Virus record (IMG/VR): IMGVR_UViG_3300049732_000162
Span: 1 to 35,010 of that record
Direction: 5' to 3' (one strand)
From: a virus
DNA: 35,010 bases
Position 1 is the stretch's first letter; every line of letters starts with the position of its first letter. Position numbers and translations under genes: made by a program. Shown piece by piece: positions 34,773-35,010 of this stretch. The notes under the pieces were generated by a model. The model worked only from the letters and a program-made list of their open reading frames with translations, was not told the origin of the DNA and ran no database searches.

Positions 34773-34976
34773 ATGCCACTGACCGACGACGATAAACGAT
34801 GGATCGACGAGCGCCTGGAACGCCTGGAAACCAAGCTGTTGACGGCGTTCCACAAATGGTCATCGCCCACCGATATGCGCCTGCGCAGTCATTCGGGCTC
34901 GATCGCAGCGCTTGAATTGGAAATGCGAGATCTCCAGGATCGCGTCAAGAAATTGGAATATCCGCCCACTTCGTAG
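34773..34976 (+). CDS. Small coiled-coil protein
   Basis: The product is 67 residues: MPLTDDDKRWIDERLERLET, then KLLTAFHKWSSPTDMRLRSHSGSIAALELEMRD split by a turn, and a final LQDRVKKLEYPP. It is helical with heptad-like Leu spacing. I have seen similar short proteins (with FHKW and RSH motifs) in Acidobacteria genomes from memory, unverified. TAATAC (34761-34766) lies six bases before the ATG, so the mRNA is probably leaderless. Its last 93 bases are repeated at the window start. Confidence 0.7.
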   Translation: MPLTDDDKRWIDERLERLETKLLTAFHKWSSPTDMRLRSHSGSIAALELEMRDLQDRVKKLEYPPTS

Positions 34977-35010
34977 AAACCAGACGGCCTGTCTTATCGC
35001 CATCACACCT
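34884..35010. repeat. Terminal direct repeat, right copy
   Basis: Identical to bases 1-127. See the left copy; the two mark the join of a circular genome. Confidence 0.93.

Overview
The window reads as one complete, circular genome of a tailed (siphovirus-like) phage or phage-plasmid. Bases 1-127 are repeated exactly at 34884-35010. This is what an assembler leaves when it closes a circle, so the unit genome is about 34,883 bp and the two ends are adjacent. The head and tail genes are the HK97-type set with a long-tail tape measure. The DNA is GC-rich, and intergenic spacers are richer in A+T. The host cannot be read from the sequence. Several small families (the twin basic LTPE/MTPE proteins and the short coiled-coil proteins) remind me of Acidobacteria such as Bryobacter/Solibacter, but this is a memory-based guess.

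Layout, mostly on the minus strand, from high to low coordinates. 34235-31613: DUF3102-like protein, an unknown protein and the portal. 31616-29564: small genes, an adenine methyltransferase and a minor head protein. 29563-28963, plus strand: a BrnT/BrnA toxin-antitoxin pair wedged between head genes. 28928-27022: prohead protease and HK97 capsid. 26936-21268: connectors, neck and tail-tube genes, with a MerR-like DNA-binding protein, a collagen-like protein and a LamG-like protein among them. 21268-20535: tail assembly chaperone with an apparent -1 frameshift. 20535-13378: tape measure, tail-tip/hub protein and fibre genes, closed by a strong terminator at 13304-13346. 13303-12874, plus strand: two small genes. 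12733-9973: an early-type leftward operon driven by a good promoter carrying two direct operator-like repeats; it encodes zinc-finger and unknown proteins, a Cas4/RecB-like nuclease and a secreted staphylococcal-type nuclease. 9902-9354, plus: a DUF5681/small-terminase-like protein. 9149-6404: excisionase-like protein, endonuclease VII and a replication-initiator-like protein. 6527-5624, plus: a basic protein and an XRE repressor. 5502-2695: small genes and the large terminase. 2601-1468: a cassette of a RAMP/Cas7-like protein plus an HNH nuclease, bordered on both sides by arrays with an exact 5-nt period. 1397-149: proline-rich protein, small genes and a two-helix membrane protein.

The most unusual content is (1) the RAMP-like + HNH cassette enclosed by in-register pentanucleotide arrays, (2) a family of about 67-bp dyad elements with a 19-bp central palindrome and TGACCA/TGGTCA ends, in three full and three half copies, placed at gene ends, (3) a heptanucleotide repeat family (GCTGANN) that lies at gene junctions and supplies start and stop codons, and (4) a set of plus-strand accessory genes whose -10 boxes sit so close to the start codon that their mRNAs should be leaderless. 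I found no integrase and no recognisable endolysin. With a repressor, an excisionase-like protein and a Rep-like protein present, an extrachromosomal (plasmid-like) lysogenic state is a reasonable inference.
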